Below, piece after piece: positions 16,900 to 20,057 of a stretch of 20,057 nt of DNA. Made by a program: the position numbers and the translations under genes. Source of the stretch: Pirellulaceae bacterium. GTDB lineage: Bacteria > Planctomycetota > Planctomycetia > Pirellulales > Pirellulaceae. Below the pieces are notes generated by a model, which worked only from the letters and a program-made list of their open reading frames with translations, made no database searches and was not told the origin of the DNA. The stretch spans positions 1 to 20,057 of the forward strand of contig JAKVBZ010000091.1 in assembly GCA_022448645.1 (NCBI GenBank). The letters run 5' to 3'. The number at the start of each line of letters is the position of its first letter. Position 1 is the stretch's first letter.

Positions 16900-17775
16900 T
16901 TGACAAATGTATCGCCCGGTAAAGCCCTGCGAGAAATGGTAGAGGACACGACCATCGTGATTCCGGGAGCGCCGTTCGCTTTGGCCGGTAGGCTCATTGA
17001 ACGGTACGGATTCGATGCCATTTATCTTTCCGGAGCTGTGCTTTCTGCGGGAACTCTGAGCCTTCCTGATGTTGGATTATTCACAGCCACCGAATTAGTC
17101 CAGCAGGCGACCTATCTGACCCGAACTGTCCAGGTTCCAGTAATCGTCGACGCTGACACGGGTTTTGGCAATGTGATCAACGTGCAGCGCACTGTCGTTG
17201 ATTTAGAGGGTGCTGGTGTTGCCGCGATTCAGATCGAAGATCAACAGCTGCCCAAACGTTGTGGTCATCTTTCTGGCAAGACATTGGTACCTACGGGAGA
17301 GATGTGTGCTAAGTTGAAGGCCGCATGTGAGGCGCGCCTCGACCCTGATTTAGTACTGATTGCCCGTACAGATGCACGCGGAGTGGAGGGGATGGACGCG
17401 GCTCTTGGTCGAGCGGAAGCTTACTTGGATTCGGGCGCAGATTGGATCTTTGCCGAAGCCCTCGAAAATCGAGATGAGTTCGAGCAGTTTGCCAACGCCA
17501 TTGATGCTCCTCTGATTGCCAACATGACTGAGTTTGGCAAGAGTCCCTTGTTAACGGTCGATGAGTTAGCCGATTTGGGTTATGCCGCCGTGCTGTTTCC
17601 TGTCACCATTTTCCGCGTTGCCATGAAAGCCATGGAAGCGGCGCTGGCCATGATGGCCGATGAAGGGAGCCAGCAATCATTACTCGATTTGATGCAAACT
17701 CGAGAAGAGCTGTACGAACTGTTGGACTACAGCGACTTTGAACAACGAGACCGTCGTTATTTTGGTGGACAATAG
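16900..17775 (+). CDS. prpB: 2-Methylisocitrate lyase (isocitrate lyase/PEP mutase superfamily)
   Basis: A 291-residue enzyme, normal length for PrpB, which splits 2-methylisocitrate into pyruvate and succinate in the cytoplasmic methylcitrate cycle. Conserved features: SPGKALRE at the start, YLSG near 42-45, DADTGFGN at 84-91 for Mg binding, IEDQ near 112-115, the catalytic loop KRCGH at 119-123 with Cys121, ARTDA near 155-159, and NMTEFGKSP near 208-216. The start is TTG at 16900: the conserved SPGKAL lies upstream of the first in-frame ATG (16936), and no in-frame ATG occurs further up. A GGTGG at 16889-16893 may serve as ribosome binding site. An out-of-frame 11-codon ATG frame (16887-16922) overlaps the start. 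The citrate synthase gene follows after 46 bases. Other lyases of the superfamily are possible, but PrpB fits best. Confidence 0.88.
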   Translation: MTNVSPGKALREMVEDTTIVIPGAPFALAGRLIERYGFDAIYLSGAVLSAGTLSLPDVGLFTATELVQQATYLTRTVQVPVIVDADTGFGNVINVQRTVVDLEGAGVAAIQIEDQQLPKRCGHLSGKTLVPTGEMCAKLKAACEARLDPDLVLIARTDARGVEGMDAALGRAEAYLDSGADWIFAEALENRDEFEQFANAIDAPLIANMTEFGKSPLLTVDELADLGYAAVLFPVTIFRVAMKAMEAALAMMADEGSQQSLLDLMQTREELYELLDYSDFEQRDRRYFGGQ

Positions 17776-17821
17776 TTGAAAGTAAATCGTTCGAACGAAA
17801 TCTTATCCTGCGGGTCATGTC

Positions 17822-18946
17822 ATGAGTGAATTGATCTATAGTCCAGGGCTGGAAGGAGTCATTGCTGGAGAAACGGCGGTCAGTACGATTGCGGGTGGTT
17901 TGAGCTACCGCGGTTATTCTATCGAAGATTTGGCCGAACACGCCAGCTTCGAGGAAGTTGCCTTCTTGATCCTGCAAGGTGAGCTGCCCACCGCACAAGA
18001 ACTAGCCTCATTCCATGGCAGACTTGCGTCGGCTTCCCAGGTGCCCGACGAACTCATCCAAACGCTGCGTTCGTTGCCTGATGAGACGCCGCTCATGGAT
18101 GTGATGCGAACTGGGTGTAGTTTGTTGGCCCACTGGGATCCGGAGGTTGCAGACAGCAGTCATGACGCGAATGTACGTAAGGCCGAGCGACTGTTGGCAC
18201 AACTGCCCGTCGTGATGGCAGCGGCCTATCGGTTGAGACGTGGCGAAGAGCCCTTGCCTGCGGCTGCCGAACAAAGTTTGGCGAGCAACGTGTTATGGTT
18301 GCTGCACGGGACTCAGCCGTCTGTAGAACATGTCAAGGCGATGGACGTGTCGCTGATTTTGTATGCCGAGCACGAATTCAACGCGTCGACGTTTACATCG
18401 AGAGTTGTTTGCTCGACACTCTCCGACCTGCATAGCTCGATTACCGCATCGATCGGTGCCCTGAAAGGCCCCTTGCACGGTGGTGCGAACGAACGCGTGA
18501 TGGAAGTTCTCCAAAAAGTAGGCAGTTCCGACAGGGCTGAAAGCTGGGTGCGAGAGGCGCTGGCCAATAAAGTTCGCATCATGGGTTTTGGCCACCGAGT
18601 CTACAAAGATGGAGATCCGCGAGCGAGATACCTCAAAACACTTTGTGCACAGTTGGCTGCGCAAACTGGAAATTCGGATATGGAAGAGATGGCGGATGTC
18701 ATCCAACGCATTGTGGGCGAAGAAAAAAAACTGCCTCCCAACCTGGACTGGCCTAGTGCTCGACTGTACCACTATATGGGCCTGGAGGTGCCGCTTTACA
18801 CGCCATTGTTTGTGTTAAGTCGAGTGGCCGGCTGGGCTGCCCATGTGATCGAGCAGCTGGACAACAATCGGTTGATTCGACCCAGGTCACAATATACGGG
18901 CCCCGAGCTTCGACCGTGGTTGCCGCTGGATCAACGCAGTGGATGA
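17822..18946 (+). CDS. prpC: Citrate synthase family enzyme, probably 2-methylcitrate synthase
   Basis: A 374-residue citrate synthase fold enzyme, the size typical of PrpC and of short type II-like citrate synthases. It condenses oxaloacetate with propionyl-CoA (PrpC) or acetyl-CoA. Catalytic residues are all present: His219 in GPLHGGANE, His258 in GFGHRVYK and Asp309 in PNLDWPSA; EHEFNASTF at 183-191 is also conserved. Its place directly after prpB argues for 2-methylcitrate synthase, although sequence alone does not separate the two activities and it might act as the house citrate synthase. The ATG at 17822 lacks a strong ribosome binding site (only GCGGG upstream). Gene prpD, or acnD with prpF, is not seen on either side. 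No clear terminator follows. Confidence 0.85.
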   Translation: MSELIYSPGLEGVIAGETAVSTIAGGLSYRGYSIEDLAEHASFEEVAFLILQGELPTAQELASFHGRLASASQVPDELIQTLRSLPDETPLMDVMRTGCSLLAHWDPEVADSSHDANVRKAERLLAQLPVVMAAAYRLRRGEEPLPAAAEQSLASNVLWLLHGTQPSVEHVKAMDVSLILYAEHEFNASTFTSRVVCSTLSDLHSSITASIGALKGPLHGGANERVMEVLQKVGSSDRAESWVREALANKVRIMGFGHRVYKDGDPRARYLKTLCAQLAAQTGNSDMEEMADVIQRIVGEEKKLPPNLDWPSARLYHYMGLEVPLYTPLFVLSRVAGWAAHVIEQLDNNRLIRPRSQYTGPELRPWLPLDQRSG

Positions 18947-19279
18947 GGCCCAGCGTGTTTGGAGGGCGTATCAAGACAATGGCTGAGATGTTGTAGGGTG
19001 GTTTGGATAGCGCGATACGGTGGTCCTACTTGTCGGTGAGTTGGCGATATTGTCCTTGTAGGTAAATCAGGAAGTTCCCGACACGCCTGTCTCATCGAGA
19101 AATCGAAAATCCGTCAGGCTTCTCTCTTCCGCGGGCCAGCCAGACTTGGTGTGGGCCTTGGTTTGATATCGTATTTGAGCTTGAATGCTCTACAATGTTT
19201 TGACACTGCCATATTCACTACGGCGTGACCCTCGCAGAGGAAGGGTCTGTTGTTGAAAGGTTACTAGGAGACACGTTAC
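18947..19279. other. Intergenic region before the aldolase gene
   Basis: These 333 bases hold no convincing gene. A TACAAT at 19191-19196 could be a -10 box for the aldolase gene, but no good -35 sits at 16-18 bases from it. A small inverted repeat, GACCCT (19227-19232) and AGGGTC (19242-19247), lies in what would be the 5' leader. The gap length suggests that the aldolase gene has its own promoter. Confidence 0.45.
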
Positions 19280-20057
19280 GTGAAGGTTCGAGCGTTAAAA
19301 AAGTTTCGTGAAAAGTTAGCCAATCAGGAGGCCGTTCATGGACTCTGGGTAACACTAGAGTCGGCTTCGATTACAGAGATGGCCGTTGCTTTGGGAATGG
19401 ATTATGTCGTCATTGATGCCGAGCATGGACATCTTGATTGGAAGGAGATCAACGAGCACGTCCGTGCTGCCATGCGCAGCGATACGGTAGCTGTCGTTCG
19501 TATTGCGGAGAGAAATACGGCTCTCACAAAACGCGTACTGGATATCGGCGCGGACGGGATTATCGTTCCTTGGACCGAGACGGTAGAGCAGTTGGAAGAG
19601 GCGATACGTGACTGTCGGTTTCCCGTGGAGGGACGTCGAGGCATCGGGGGCGAGCGGGCTACGTCGTGGGGGCAGTGTTTGCCTCAGCACACGAGTGAGG
19701 CGAATGAGCACGTGCTCGTAATTCCGTTGATTGAAAGTGTGGGTGCGATTCCCAATGTTCCCGCCATGTGTGAACTCGATGGGACCGATGTCTTTTTCTT
19801 TGGTCCTGCTGACTTCTCGGCAACAGCAGGTTACCGAGGCCAGTGGGAGGGACCAGGTGTCGCAGAAAAGATACTGGAACTTAAAGACACCATCAACGCG
19901 GCCGGGAAGCATTGTGGGGTGATGGCAACGAGTGTCGAGAATCTCGTTGAACGAGTGGATCAAGGATTTCGTATGCTCGGTGTCGGCATGGACAGTGGAT
20001 TGCTGCTGCGTTCACTCCGCCAGTCGCTGGACGCCGTTGGCAGAAATCGAAGCCTGG
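19280..20057 (+). CDS. HpcH/HpaI family aldolase (nearly complete, runs off right edge)
   Basis: 259 codons are visible with no stop before the edge; family members have about 250-270 residues, so little is missing. These class II, metal-dependent aldolases cleave 2-keto-3-deoxy or 4-hydroxy-2-keto acids, usually to pyruvate plus an aldehyde. Markers are GLWVTLESASITEMAVALG near 21-39, DAEHG at 46-50 with the catalytic His49, PLIES at 149-153 with metal ligand Glu152, and FGPADFS at 174-180 with metal ligand Asp178. The start is GTG at 19280 with GGAG at 19267-19270, 9 bases upstream; it gives the expected N-terminal length (RALKKFREKLANQE before the first conserved block). Substrate cannot be read from sequence: 4-hydroxy-2-oxoheptanedioate, 2-keto-3-deoxy-L-rhamnonate and related acids are candidates. 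Confidence 0.88.
   Translation, partial: MKVRALKKFREKLANQEAVHGLWVTLESASITEMAVALGMDYVVIDAEHGHLDWKEINEHVRAAMRSDTVAVVRIAERNTALTKRVLDIGADGIIVPWTETVEQLEEAIRDCRFPVEGRRGIGGERATSWGQCLPQHTSEANEHVLVIPLIESVGAIPNVPAMCELDGTDVFFFGPADFSATAGYRGQWEGPGVAEKILELKDTINAAGKHCGVMATSVENLVERVDQGFRMLGVGMDSGLLLRSLRQSLDAVGRNRSL

Noticed and set aside
19163..19196. Sigma-70 promoter TTGATA/TACAAT before the aldolase gene
   Set aside because: Spacing between the hexamers is 22 bases, outside the usable range.
19355..19963. 202-codon minus-strand frame
   Set aside because: It is antisense to the aldolase gene, which has conserved catalytic motifs across the same bases.

Overview
The window looks like a chromosomal segment of a planctomycete, most likely from the Pirellulaceae. 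The case rests on content: a DUF1501 protein, a PSCyt-DUF1549-DUF1553 protein and a PSCyt-WD40 protein in one cluster, an FG-GAP protein with an N-terminal LExRxLL motif, a secreted sulfatase, a 2061-residue secreted alpha-2-macroglobulin-like protein, weak or irregular ribosome binding sites, several non-ATG starts and moderate GC. No rRNA, tRNA, insertion sequence, phage gene or CRISPR array was seen.

Layout. (1) 1-758, minus: N-terminal part of an FG-GAP/VCBS repeat surface or secreted protein, running off the left edge; its best start is a TTG. (2) 759-1396: a 638-base divergent intergenic region with an inverted repeat and a candidate promoter. (3) 1397-7970, plus: a three-gene cluster of a Tat-exported DUF1501 protein, a c-type cytochrome/DUF1549/DUF1553 protein (14-base overlap) and a cytochrome/WD40/pre-peptidase-like protein preceded by a possible 15-codon leader. 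(4) 8160-9734, minus: a secreted sulfatase, convergent with the cluster, that keeps the formylglycine motif but has unusual residues elsewhere in the active site. (5) 10027-10215, plus: a lone Flp/Fap-type pilin with a strong hairpin terminator. (6) 10475-16660, minus: the alpha-2-macroglobulin homologue with a CTEQ thioester motif. (7) 16900-18946, plus: 2-methylisocitrate lyase and a 2-methylcitrate synthase-like citrate synthase. (8) 19280 to the right edge, plus: an HpcH/HpaI-family aldolase, nearly complete.

How the parts may work together. Regions 1-4 look like envelope and extracellular functions of the planctomycete type; the cytochrome/DUF1501 clusters are common in this phylum but have no established biochemical role, and their link to sulfated polysaccharide use is inference from gene neighbourhood. 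The alpha-2-macroglobulin is probably a periplasmic or secreted protease trap. Region 7 is two thirds of the methylcitrate route for propionyl-CoA; the dehydratase step (PrpD or AcnD/PrpF) is not in the window. The 2-methylisocitrate lyase and, typically, HpcH/HpaI aldolases both release pyruvate, but the 333-base gap before the aldolase makes a shared transcript uncertain.

I found no clear candidate for a wholly new system. The most worthwhile leads are the odd sulfatase active site, the aromatic insert and possible bait region of the alpha-2-macroglobulin, and the stand-alone pilin.
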